Shown here: positions 34,247 through 42,961 of the stretch, piece by piece
Layout: each line of letters begins with the position of its first letter
Position numbering within the stretch: the first letter of the stretch is position 1
Assembly: GCF_014193515.1 (NCBI RefSeq)
Contig: NZ_BLXX01000009.1
Coordinates: 1 to 64,000, forward strand
DNA length: 64,000 nucleotides
Direction of reading: 5' to 3'
Source: Geomonas silvestris
GTDB lineage: Bacteria > Desulfobacterota > Desulfuromonadia > Geobacterales > Geobacteraceae
The notes under the pieces: generated by a model
What the model saw: the letters and a program-made list of their open reading frames with translations, nothing else
Databases searched by the model: none
Told to the model about the DNA's origin: nothing
Translations under genes and position numbers: made by a program

Positions 34247-37200
34247 ATGAAAAAACAGTTGTTTATAACACTCTGCATTGGTGTGCTTGGCATGGTGACA
34301 AGTATCAATGCCGGCGCAGTGGACGCTCCTCACGTCAGTTCCTGCATAACGTGTCATAACTCGACGGCACCGACGGACAGTAACGTCATAAACGGTAACT
34401 GCCTGACCTGTCACAGCACAACTGGCTCCTCTGCGTACAAGTTCTCGAATGCCGACCAGGGCAACACCTCGCATCGCTGGGGGGGGAGCGTCACCAACCC
34501 CGCTGCGGGTGCCCAGGCGCCGGCCGACGGGGTGCTGGTCCAGGGGCAGGACTATACCGGGTCCCAGCTTGCCTGTACCAACTGTCACAACCCCCATGTG
34601 AACAAGAACACCAGGTACCTGCGGGAGGCCAACGACACCGACCAGATGTGCTTCGACTGCCACCGGTCGCGCGTCGCGCCCACCGCGGCAACCGGGAGCC
34701 ACCCGGTGCTCGTCGGTTACAGTGCGGCAGCCAAGGCAGCGCCCGCGAAATTCGTCGGCACCACCCCGGTCAACGCCAATCCCAGCAACCCGACCTCGGA
34801 TCTCGGCAGCAAGCTGAGCGCTGACGGCAAGGTGATCTGCTCGACCTGTCACGGAGTGCATGGCGCGGATTCCCGCAGCTCGAACTACGTGAACGGCTTC
34901 AAGAACCTCAGTACCGGGGACGGCAACCTGCTGCGCACCAACCCGCGCGGGGCGGCCGTTGCCTTGGGAACCCCGGACAAGATGAACCTCTGCACCAACT
35001 GCCACGCCGGCAAGACGAACCACAACGCCAGGGGGCAGGACATCCAGTGCCTCGACTGCCACGGCGCCCACGTGGACTACGATCCCAACGACCCGACCGG
35101 TGCGCTGGGGCCGAACATCAAGCTGATCCGGAGAAACCTGCCGGGGAAAAGCAAGCAGGTGTTCTTCCGCTATACCGGCAGCCGCATGGAGTACAAAAAC
35201 GTAGCCGGAACCGGTGTCTGCGAAGGGTGCCACACCCCGCCCGCCTCCATTGCGGAGCACGCGAGCACCGACCCCAGGGTCTGCAGCAAGTGCCACAGCC
35301 ACAACAGCACCGCGGGGTCCTTTACCGCGTCGTGCGATACCTGCCACGGCAATCCGCCGACGGTCACCAAGTGGTTCGACCCGGGTACGGCGCACCCGAC
35401 CGCCTACACCAACTGCAGCATGTGCCACAACACCGATCCTTCGGCGCACCAAAACGGCGTGCTCGACGTGTACAAGACCTGCAACGGCTGCCACGGTTTC
35501 CCGCCGGCCTATGCGAACGGTAACCCCAAGGTGAACAGCCACGGCACCCACAGCTACACCTGCGACAAGTGCCACGCCAGTACGACCTCGAACGGGACCA
35601 CCATCACCACCCCCGCGAACCACATGAACGGCACCTACGACCTGCAGGCGGGCACCGGCGCAACCTTCACCTATCAGTACTCCTCCACGGGGGGGACCTG
35701 CTCCAACGTGAGCTGCCACTCGGGTAACGGCATCATCGCGAACGTGGCCGCCGCCAAGTGGGGGACCTCGCTTGGCTGCAACGGCTGCCACGGCGACGCC
35801 TCGAGCCTCGCGACCTACGCCCACGCCAAACACGTGAACCCGGCGACCGGCAGGGGGTACACCTGCGATACCTGCCACGGCGCCACCGTCTCCGGTTCCA
35901 CGAACATCGTCAACGCGAGCCTGCACGGCAACGGCGTGCGCGACGTCGCCGCCTTCTACAACGCGGCGGCCGCCACCTGCACCACCGCCTGCCACGGCAG
36001 CGTGACCCCCAACTGGAAGACCCCGTCGACCGGGGCGTGCGGCACCTGCCACAAGGCGCTCTCCACCACCACCGGCGGCCTGGTCGCCAGTAACGGGCAC
36101 GGCGCCCACTACAGCGCGGCCTACGGTCCGAAGCTCGACCCGACCTCGGGGAACTCCTGCTCCGCCTGCCACGTCTATACCGGCGAGCTCGGCGCGAACC
36201 ACGCAAACGGCGTACTCAACCTGAACGCGGGCTTCTCGACCAACGGCGCCTGCCTGGGCTGCCACAACCAGACCACCAACTGGGCCGGCGGCAGGGTTAC
36301 CTGCGAGAGCTGCCACGCTACCACCGGCGGCGCGCTCTCCGTCATCAACGGGATCACCGCTCCGGACAAGACGCTGGCGGCGAGCCAGGGGCATGGCCGT
36401 CCGGGGATCGGGCAGGCCTGCACCGGCTGCCACGACTCGACGAGCAACCACATCTCCTCTGCCCTGGGGACCACGAACCGCCTGCTGAGCGCCTACGTCG
36501 GCGCGCTCAACGTGGAGTGCAACGCCTGCCACCAGGATTCCACCAAGGTAACTGCCGCGTCCCTGAACATGAGCACCCACGTCACCGTGAAAGGCGGGAG
36601 CGCGAACATGGCCTGCGCCTCGTGCCACGAGCCGCACGGCAGCAGCAACATCTCGATGCTGCGCTCGAGCATCAACGGGAGCACCATCACCGTTAGCGAT
36701 CCGATCAACGGGCTGGTGGACAACGTCACCAACCGCGGCCTGTGCCAGGTCTGCCACACCCTGACCAGCCACTACCGCGCCGGCGTCCCCGAGACCGGGC
36801 ACTACACCAGCAACTGTCTCAACTGCCACAGCCACAACGCCAGCGCGGGGGCCTTCAAGCCGGTCGGCGGTTCCTGCGACTCCTGCCACGGGTATCCTCC
36901 CGCACCGAAGATGCCGAAGCTCGCCTTCGGGGTGCAGGGCGTCTGGTCCAGCGCGCGCTTCGAGGACTACTCCGGCGGCGGCGGCGCGCACCTCGTGGCG
37001 GCGCACATCGCGCCCAACGCCAAGCCGTCCGAGGGCTTCGCGAACTGCAACATGTGCCACAACGGCGGCAGGACCGGCTCCACGACGTACCACCAGATGG
37101 TCACCCCGGTCTCCACCCACATCTCCAACGTGCACGTGGAGATAGATCCGAAGTTCCGCTTCGGGGACGGGTTTGCGACCTACACCGGTGCGAAGCTGGT

Positions 37201-37288
37201 CAATCCGCCGGCGCGCAACGTAACCGGCAGCTGTTTCAACGTAAGCTGCCACATGACCAAGACCCCGCGCTGGTCTATCGAGCGCTAG
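34247..37288 (+). CDS. Giant multiheme cytochrome, 26 CxxCH plus atypical sites
   Basis: 1013-residue secreted protein with a signal peptide ending near residue 24. I count 26 CxxCH motifs, two CX4CH (CSNVSCH, CFNVSCH) and one CX3CH (CTTACH), up to 29 haem sites. Its N-terminal third is homologous to the cytochrome at 23520; the C-terminal two thirds are additional CxxCH modules. The start at 34247 has GGGAG upstream. It is the last gene of the riboswitch unit and is followed by a GC-rich hairpin at 37307. Long-range or extracellular electron transfer is inferred. Confidence 0.85.
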   Translation: MKKQLFITLCIGVLGMVTSINAGAVDAPHVSSCITCHNSTAPTDSNVINGNCLTCHSTTGSSAYKFSNADQGNTSHRWGGSVTNPAAGAQAPADGVLVQGQDYTGSQLACTNCHNPHVNKNTRYLREANDTDQMCFDCHRSRVAPTAATGSHPVLVGYSAAAKAAPAKFVGTTPVNANPSNPTSDLGSKLSADGKVICSTCHGVHGADSRSSNYVNGFKNLSTGDGNLLRTNPRGAAVALGTPDKMNLCTNCHAGKTNHNARGQDIQCLDCHGAHVDYDPNDPTGALGPNIKLIRRNLPGKSKQVFFRYTGSRMEYKNVAGTGVCEGCHTPPASIAEHASTDPRVCSKCHSHNSTAGSFTASCDTCHGNPPTVTKWFDPGTAHPTAYTNCSMCHNTDPSAHQNGVLDVYKTCNGCHGFPPAYANGNPKVNSHGTHSYTCDKCHASTTSNGTTITTPANHMNGTYDLQAGTGATFTYQYSSTGGTCSNVSCHSGNGIIANVAAAKWGTSLGCNGCHGDASSLATYAHAKHVNPATGRGYTCDTCHGATVSGSTNIVNASLHGNGVRDVAAFYNAAAATCTTACHGSVTPNWKTPSTGACGTCHKALSTTTGGLVASNGHGAHYSAAYGPKLDPTSGNSCSACHVYTGELGANHANGVLNLNAGFSTNGACLGCHNQTTNWAGGRVTCESCHATTGGALSVINGITAPDKTLAASQGHGRPGIGQACTGCHDSTSNHISSALGTTNRLLSAYVGALNVECNACHQDSTKVTAASLNMSTHVTVKGGSANMACASCHEPHGSSNISMLRSSINGSTITVSDPINGLVDNVTNRGLCQVCHTLTSHYRAGVPETGHYTSNCLNCHSHNASAGAFKPVGGSCDSCHGYPPAPKMPKLAFGVQGVWSSARFEDYSGGGGAHLVAAHIAPNAKPSEGFANCNMCHNGGRTGSTTYHQMVTPVSTHISNVHVEIDPKFRFGDGFATYTGAKLVNPPARNVTGSCFNVSCHMTKTPRWSIER

Positions 37289-37306
37289 CAGGGGAACGCC
37301 GATCAA

Positions 37307-37333
37307 GCCGGCGGCTGAAGCTCAGCCGCCGGC
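37307..37333 (+). terminator. GC-rich hairpin after the giant cytochrome
   Basis: 12-bp stem GCCGGCGGCTGA/TCAGCCGCCGGC with a 3-base loop, 19 bases after the stop. It lacks a T tract, so it may stabilise the 3' end rather than terminate. Confidence 0.5.
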
Positions 37334-37460
37334 GCAATCGGGAGCTTTTACGGTGCAGTAGTTAAGATAGCTGGCGGGAGAAGGGGCGTGAACGAACCGA
37401 GAGGGGAGTGGCGTCCGGGTAGAGTCCGCCGGAAGAAAAGAGAATAGAGATCAGCAGAAG

Positions 37461-37496
37461 AAAGCCCCCACGGTTCATTGGACCGGTGGGGGCTTT
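37461..37496. terminator. Terminator-like hairpin
   Basis: AAAGCCCCCACGGT pairs with ACCGGTGGGGGCTTT with one bulged base, followed by TTGCTTTT. The rest of 37289-37700 contains a CCTCCCTCGACGGGAGGGGG palindrome and no gene. Confidence 0.6.
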
Positions 37497-37700
37497 TGCT
37501 TTTGGCCTGTCGGAGGATTTCCCGAGAGCAGCATCCCCCCTCCCTCGACGGGAGGGGGCCGGGGGGGTGGGCGAAGCTGCCATCTGCGCTGAGGTGGCGC
37601 CTTCCCCCTCACCCTGTTCCGAAAGGGGAGAGGGGACCTGGCTGGACGGCATTCCCGGAATTCCAGGAGGAACCCTTCACTTCTGGGGGCGGCTAACCCG

Positions 37701-38972
37701 TCAGGCAAAGAGCGGGACGCTCGCGCCCAGGCCGTGCACCACGCTGGTGAAGGCGTCTTTTTGCTCCAGCTTTCCGGCTCCGAAGCGCTCCTCGAACAGA
37801 CGGCGGATCACCGGGATCTTCGAGGTGCCGCCGGTCAAAAAGACGGTGTCGATATCCCGGTGCGTCAGCCCCGACTTCCGCACCACCTCGTCGATGCAGT
37901 GGGCTATCTGGGAGAGGTTCCCGCCGTTCATCTCCTCGAACTCCTTTTTGGTTATCTCCTCGTTCAGCACGAGATCGCGCTCCTTAAAGCAGACCCGGGC
38001 CTCGTCGCGCTCGGACAGCTCGCACTTCGCCTTCTCGATGGACTGGAAGAGGAAGAAACCGTAGTTGTCGCCGATCAGGTGCTCCAGGTTCTCGATGGCC
38101 TGCCGGTCGGTCGCCGCGTTCTTGATGAGCCTGATCTGCTCCCGGATCTTGCGGGTGCGCAGCAGCGGGATCCGGTGCCACTGGCACAGGGTGGAGATGA
38201 TGCTGAGCGGTATGTCGAAATACTCCTCTTTCCCCATCCCGCGGTACCGGACCCCCCGGCCGAAGTGCCTGGCGATCTTCTCCCACATGATCTGCGAGTC
38301 GAACTTGTCTCCCGCCGTGTAGACACCACCCACCGCGAGGACGTCGCTGTGCCGGTCCGAGCGCTCGAAGGCGCCGCCGCGTACCCGGATCACGCTGAAG
38401 TCCGAGGTCCCGCCTCCGAAGTCGCCGATGAAGACCACCCGTTCGGTCCCTGCCGCAAGCGACTGCTCGAAGGAGAGCGCGGCCGCCACGGGCTCGAGCT
38501 GGAAGAAGATCCGGCGGAACCCCGCCGCGCGGGCCGCCTTCTCAAGCCTCGCCTGGGCCAGGGCATCCTTCTCGGGATCCTCGGAGAAGACGACCGGCCG
38601 CCCGAGGACGACGCTGTCTACCGTGCAGCCGAGGTAGGCCTCCCCCTTCGCCTTGATCTTTCTGAGGATGACGGCGACCAGGTCCTCGATGCCGTACTTC
38701 TTGCCGAACACCTCGGTCCCCTCGAAGCTGCGGTTGGGGAGGAAGGTCTTGATCGACTGCATGAAGCGGCCGGCGGCCCCTTCGCTCACGTACTGGGCGA
38801 TCGCCTCCTGCCCCGCGAACACCTCGTGGTCTTCGGTGAAGTAGAGGACCGAACGCATGAGGGAACTCCCCGGGTTCAGCTCGTCGATGGGGATGACTTC
38901 GACCCGGTTGTCGCGGTAGATGGAAAGCGCGGAATTGGTGGTGCCGAAGTCGATGCCGAAAACGATGCTCAT
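37701..38972 (-). CDS. Hsp70-like ATPase (YegD type, no substrate-binding domain)
   Basis: 423-residue protein with the actin/Hsp70 nucleotide-binding fold: phosphate-1 DFGTTNSAL at 8-16, phosphate-2 I-G-D-F-G-G-G-T-S near 184, and the adenosine motif F-L-T-G-G-T-S-K-I-P near 377. It ends where DnaK would begin its peptide-binding domain, the layout of YegD. A chaperone-like function is presumed, with no known client. AGGAGTT precedes the ATG, and directly upstream of that lies an intrinsic terminator in the leader. Confidence 0.85.
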   Translation of the reverse strand: MSIVFGIDFGTTNSALSIYRDNRVEVIPIDELNPGSSLMRSVLYFTEDHEVFAGQEAIAQYVSEGAAGRFMQSIKTFLPNRSFEGTEVFGKKYGIEDLVAVILRKIKAKGEAYLGCTVDSVVLGRPVVFSEDPEKDALAQARLEKAARAAGFRRIFFQLEPVAAALSFEQSLAAGTERVVFIGDFGGGTSDFSVIRVRGGAFERSDRHSDVLAVGGVYTAGDKFDSQIMWEKIARHFGRGVRYRGMGKEEYFDIPLSIISTLCQWHRIPLLRTRKIREQIRLIKNAATDRQAIENLEHLIGDNYGFFLFQSIEKAKCELSERDEARVCFKERDLVLNEEITKKEFEEMNGGNLSQIAHCIDEVVRKSGLTHRDIDTVFLTGGTSKIPVIRRLFEERFGAGKLEQKDAFTSVVHGLGASVPLFA

Positions 38973-38982
38973 GTAGACAACT

Positions 38983-39015
38983 CCTGAAAAAAACAGCGAG
39001 GGCGGGTGCCAAGGC
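38983..39015 (-). terminator. Intrinsic terminator inside the leader of the Hsp70-like gene
   Basis: On the minus strand an 11-bp stem GCGAGGGCGGG/CCCGCCCTCGC is followed by TG and seven T, then at once the ribosome site AGGAGTT and the ATG at 38972. A TTGGCA-17-GATTAT promoter candidate lies upstream (about 39150-39190). The 359-base gap 38973-39331 has no gene. Confidence 0.7.
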
Positions 39016-39331
39016 CCGCCCTCGCGACTAGTACCGGATTATGGTTCCCTGTGCTGCATCCACCCAGGCGCGGCCCTCGAGCCGGGAGGCTCAGGAGGCA
39101 TGTCGGGCGAGGGACCGGTATGTTTAGCAGAAAGGGGAGGATATCGGCAAGTATATAATCGCTCGCCGTGGCATTTTTGCCAAGAGGTGCGGAGAGGGCG
39201 AGGCTCAGGCGCTAACGACACCTTGCCAGGGTGAAAGGCCCGCACGGTCTCGCCGCTGTTGACATGCCTCTTCAGTCGGTGTATCCAGATACGCTGCCCT
39301 GCGCGGGCGAACACGCAACCGAGGAGCCACT

Positions 39332-40606
39332 TTGCCATCTCATAACGGAATAAGCAGAGGCATCATCGCCGCCGCCTGCACGCTTCTTATGCTGAACCTG
39401 GGGACGGTGTACGCCTGGAGCTTCTTCCAGAAACCGCTCTGCGAGACGTACGGCTGGTCCAACAGCCAGGTGGTCTGGACCTTCAGCCTCGCCATCAGCT
39501 TTTTGGGGCTATCGGCTGCGGCCGGCGGCCTCCTAATCCCCAAGACCGGGCCGCGACCGCTGGCGCTTGCGGGTGCCGTCCTCTTCGGCTCGGGGTACTT
39601 CCTGGCCGCTCTCGCCCTGCGCCTGCACTCGCTGCCGCTTCTTTGGCTCGGCTACGGGGTGATCGGGGGGATCGGGCTGGGGCTTGGCTACGTGACCCCC
39701 GTCGCCACGGTATCGAAGTGGTTTCCGGACCACAAGGGGGTGGCGACCGGGACGGTCGTGATGGGGTTCGGCTTCGGCGCGCTGCTCATGTCGAAGCTGG
39801 TCGCCCCGTTTCTCCTGGCGAGGACGGGGGGGGACCTGGTGTCGGCCTTCACGGCGATGGGGGTGCTGTTCCTGGTCCTGTCGCTCGCGGCGGCGGCCTT
39901 CGTGCGCAATCCGCCGGCTTCCTGGGTGCCTCCTGTGGCTTTGGCCAAGGGTGCTTCGGACGGTGAGGGGGCGCAGCTGGGGGCCGGAAGCTGCATCGCC
40001 TCCGGGGCGTTCCTCCTCATGTGGCTCATCTTCTTTTGCAACATAACCGCGGGGATCGCCCTGATAGGGTTCCAGTCGCCGCTGTTCCAGGAGGTCTGCG
40101 CGAAAAACGACCCCGCGCTCGGCAAGGAACTGCTGGCGGCCTACGGCGGGACCATGATCGCGGCGAGCTCGGTCTTCAACGGCATCGGGCGCTTTTTCTG
40201 GGGCGCGCTCTCGGACCGCCTGGGGCGCAGCCGGACCTTCAGCGTGATCCTCGGTTCGCAGGTCGCGGCGTTCGCCCTCTTGATGCAGACCTCGCAGCCC
40301 TGGCTGTTTGCGGTCCTGGTCTGCTACATCCTGCTCTGCTACGGCGGCGGGTTCGGGACCATGCCTTCCTTCGTGCTGGACCGTTTCGGGGCGCGGGTCA
40401 TGCCGGCGGTGTACGGGGCGACCCTCACCGCCTGGTCGGCCGCCGGGATCGCGGGGCCGCAGCTCGTGGCGCTGCTTAAGGACCGCTACGCGGGGAGCCC
40501 CGGGGTGGCTTCGGGGTACAGCTTCGCCGCCGCCATCGGGCTGCTCGGCGTCGGGTTCGTGCTGTCGTTCTTCGTGACGGAGCGAACAGGGACGAAAACC
40601 GGATAG
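39332..40606 (+). CDS. MFS transporter of the oxalate/formate antiporter (OFA, OxlT-like) family
   Basis: 424 residues, twelve predicted membrane helices. The N-terminal N-L-G-T-V-Y-A-W-S-F-F, the T-P-V-A-T-V-S-K-W-F-P-D stretch and the D-R-L-G-R-S-R loop are OFA-family features. It likely exchanges small carboxylates; the substrate cannot be read. The start is TTG at 39332 with GAGGAG six bases upstream and no better ATG. It stands alone, followed by a CCACGGAG repeat element. Confidence 0.82.
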   Translation: MPSHNGISRGIIAAACTLLMLNLGTVYAWSFFQKPLCETYGWSNSQVVWTFSLAISFLGLSAAAGGLLIPKTGPRPLALAGAVLFGSGYFLAALALRLHSLPLLWLGYGVIGGIGLGLGYVTPVATVSKWFPDHKGVATGTVVMGFGFGALLMSKLVAPFLLARTGGDLVSAFTAMGVLFLVLSLAAAAFVRNPPASWVPPVALAKGASDGEGAQLGAGSCIASGAFLLMWLIFFCNITAGIALIGFQSPLFQEVCAKNDPALGKELLAAYGGTMIAASSVFNGIGRFFWGALSDRLGRSRTFSVILGSQVAAFALLMQTSQPWLFAVLVCYILLCYGGGFGTMPSFVLDRFGARVMPAVYGATLTAWSAAGIAGPQLVALLKDRYAGSPGVASGYSFAAAIGLLGVGFVLSFFVTERTGTKTG

Positions 40607-40608
40607 CC

Positions 40609-40746
40609 ACGGAGGCACGGAGTACACGGAGAACAACACGGCAATACAAAATGAGCCACAGAGAAGATCCGAGGGGAATTTGAGAACGGCAAAGACCAGG
40701 ATGAAAATCCTGAAGCCTCTCTCCGTGACCTCCGTGTCTCCGTGGC
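40609..40746. repeat. CCACGGAG-type inverted repeat element
   Basis: CCACGGAGGCACGGAG at one end and CTCCGTGTCTCCGTGGC at the other, in opposite orientation. Related pieces occur at 45475-45510, 45665-45700, 50640-50735 and 54068-54115, always between genes. Looks like a dispersed intergenic repeat; no coding frame. Confidence 0.55.
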
Positions 40747-40768
40747 AATGGGGAAGGATACCTACGAG

Positions 40769-41230
40769 ATGAAAATTTGGATCGATGCCGATGCCTGCCC
40801 GCGGGTCATCAAGGAGATCGTCTTCCGTGCTTCGGAACGCCTCCAGATCCCGGTCGACCTGGTCGCCAACAAGGGGCTCGCCAAACACGAGACCAAGCTG
40901 ATCCGCTCGATCGTGGTCGCGGACGGCTTCGACGTCGCCGACGACTACATCGCCGAACACGCGGCACCTGAAGACCTGGTGATTACGGCCGACATCCCGC
41001 TGGCCGCGAGGGTCGTCGCCAAGGGGGGCCTCGCGCTCGACCCGCGCGGCGAACTCTACTCGGAGGAGAACATCGGCGAACGGCTCGCCATGCGCGACCT
41101 GATGACGGAACTCCGCTCGGGGGGAATGCCCCTGGGCGGCCCCGCTCAGTTCAGCCTGACCGACCGGCAACGCTTCGCCTCTTCGTTCGACCGCCTGATA
41201 ACGCGGCTGCACAAAGGGGAGCGACCCTGA
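40769..41230 (+). CDS. YaiI/YqxD (DUF188) family protein
   Basis: 153 residues. The N-terminus [17 protein letters not shown], the T-A-D-I-P-L-A-A block and the [14 protein letters not shown] block near the C-terminus are diagnostic of DUF188. These proteins have a PIN-like fold but no proven activity. Homologues begin at the ATG at 40769; earlier in-frame ATGs lie in the upstream repeat. It is convergent with the HD-GYP gene, nine bases apart. Confidence 0.88.
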   Translation: MKIWIDADACPRVIKEIVFRASERLQIPVDLVANKGLAKHETKLIRSIVVADGFDVADDYIAEHAAPEDLVITADIPLAARVVAKGGLALDPRGELYSEENIGERLAMRDLMTELRSGGMPLGGPAQFSLTDRQRFASSFDRLITRLHKGERP

Positions 41231-41239
41231 TCCTGCGGC

Positions 41240-42328
41240 CTACGACCTGGGGCTCACCGGGAACGAGGCTTCGAATCGGGACTGCACCCGCAAGGCTACC
41301 TTGACGATCTCGGGGTCGAAGTGGGCTCCGGCGCTCTCGACGAGCATCGCCATGGTCCGCTCGTGGCTCAGCCCGTTCCGGTAGCAGCGATCGGAGCGCA
41401 GCGCATCGTAGACGTCCGCTACCGCCATGATCCTGGCAGAGAGCGGAATGTTCCTTCCCACCAGCCCATCCGGATAGCCGTTGCCGTCCCAGCGCTCGTG
41501 GTGGTACAGGGCTATCTCTATCCCCATCCCGATGAAGAGGTTCCCCGGGTACTCGTTGAATACGGACTGCAGGGTCTCGGCACCTATGGTGGTATGGGTC
41601 TGAATGGTCTCGTACTCTTCCGCGCTCAAACCGCCACGCTTGAGAAGCACGGCATCGGGAATGGCGATCTTGCCGATGTCGTGCAGCGGCGCCGCATGCT
41701 GGATGCAGGTGACGAAGTCGTCGGTGATCTGGTTTTGGTAGAGGGAATCCCTGCCGAGCTCGAACGCCAACAGCCGGCAGAGCTCGCGCACCCGCTCGAG
41801 GTGCTGTCCGGTCGATTCGTCGCGGTACTCGGCCAGTTTGGCCATGGCAAAGATGGTCGCCGCCTGCGCCTCGAACAGCTTCCTCACCACCCGTTCCGCG
41901 TTTTTCTGGTTCTCCAACCGTTCGTGCAGCGCGCTCATCTTCAGGTGGGTCCCGACGCGGGCCAGTACCTCCTCGTTGCAAAACGGCTTGGCGATGTAGT
42001 CCACACCCCCTGCATCGAACCCCTGGACCACGGCTGAGGTGCCGTCCAGCCCGCTGATGAAGAGGACCGGGATCTCCCTCAGGTCGTCGCGTGCCTTCAG
42101 TCTCCTGCAGAGGTCGAAACCGTTCTCTCCGGGGAGGACGACATCGAGGAGGATGAGGTCGGGCGACCAGTCGCAGGCCGTGCTCAATACCGCGGAACCG
42201 TCGTGCAATAGCTTCGTCTGGTAGCCCTGGGACTCGAGGATGAACTGCAGCATGGACGCCGTCAGCGGCTCGTCGTCCACCACGAGAACCTTGCCACCGT
42301 CCCCTTCTTTTGTCCCGGATCTCTGCAT
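41240..42328 (-). CDS. Response regulator with HD-GYP phosphodiesterase domain (RpfG-like)
   Basis: 362 residues. Receiver domain with acidic pocket D18/D19, phosphoacceptor D62 and K114; then an HD-GYP domain with H216-D217-x2-K220 and the HHERWDGNGYP signature near 277-287. It should hydrolyse cyclic di-GMP or 3',3'-cGAMP when phosphorylated. In Geobacteria some HD-GYP proteins cleave cGAMP, which would connect it with the riboswitch in this window (inference). No kinase is adjacent in an operon; the nearest is at 42955. Confidence 0.88.
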   Translation of the reverse strand: MQRSGTKEGDGGKVLVVDDEPLTASMLQFILESQGYQTKLLHDGSAVLSTACDWSPDLILLDVVLPGENGFDLCRRLKARDDLREIPVLFISGLDGTSAVVQGFDAGGVDYIAKPFCNEEVLARVGTHLKMSALHERLENQKNAERVVRKLFEAQAATIFAMAKLAEYRDESTGQHLERVRELCRLLAFELGRDSLYQNQITDDFVTCIQHAAPLHDIGKIAIPDAVLLKRGGLSAEEYETIQTHTTIGAETLQSVFNEYPGNLFIGMGIEIALYHHERWDGNGYPDGLVGRNIPLSARIMAVADVYDALRSDRCYRNGLSHERTMAMLVESAGAHFDPEIVKVALRVQSRFEASFPVSPRS

Positions 42329-42562
42329 CGGTTTCCCCTCGGCGTCAAAGCCGCGCGTCGCGGTCTCTCTCCGCGCCGCTGCCCCAACCTGCCGCTCCTA
42401 CGCTCTTATCGGAGTTTCTCCTTCTGTCATGAGGAAATAGATCCCGGGCTCTGAAGGGGAGGGGCAGGCCGCCGCCGAACCGCTTGCCAACGTCGTTTCT
42501 CCGTGCTCCCCGCCGCTTTTCCCCGGGCTTCCTGCCCGCCTCCCCAAAAGGTCTCTTCCGTC

Positions 42563-42961
42563 TCAGGAGGGCTGGTCCAGCACTTCGCGCACCTTGCCGG
42601 CCAGGGCCGGGAGGAGGAAGGGCTTCTGCAGGAAATGGATCCCTTCCTCGAGGACGCCGTGGTGGGCGATGACGTCGGCGGTGTAGCCGGACATGAAGAG
42701 GCACTTGAGGCCGGGGCGCTCACCCCGAAGCCGCCCGGCGAGTTCCTTGCCGTTCATCCCGGGCATGATGACGTCGGTCAGCAAGAGGTCGATCTGCTTC
42801 TTATAGCTCCCCGCCATCCGGATCGCCTCTTCCGGCCCGCCGGACGCCAGGACCCGGTACCCCTGGCTCTGCAGGAGCGCGCAGGTCATCCCGAGCATGC
42901 CGGGCTCGTCCTCCACCAATAAGACCGTCTCGCTCCCTCTGGGCAAGGCACCGCTCACCAC
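42563..42961 (-). CDS. Single-domain response regulator
   Basis: 132-residue receiver domain with phosphoacceptor D63 (L-L-L-T-D-V-I-M-P) and the S-G-Y-T motif and K-P-F near the end. It has no output domain. The GTG start at 42961 overlaps the stop of the kinase gene, so the two are translationally coupled and the kinase is its likely phosphodonor. The 234-base spacer 42329-42562 shows no gene. Confidence 0.88.
   Translation of the reverse strand: MVSGALPRGSETVLLVEDEPGMLGMTCALLQSQGYRVLASGGPEEAIRMAGSYKKQIDLLLTDVIMPGMNGKELAGRLRGERPGLKCLFMSGYTADVIAHHGVLEEGIHFLQKPFLLPALAGKVREVLDQPS

Noticed and set aside
34085-37306. 1073-residue minus-strand open frame opposite the giant cytochrome
   Set aside because: Mirror of the CxxCH-rich gene with no motif of its own.
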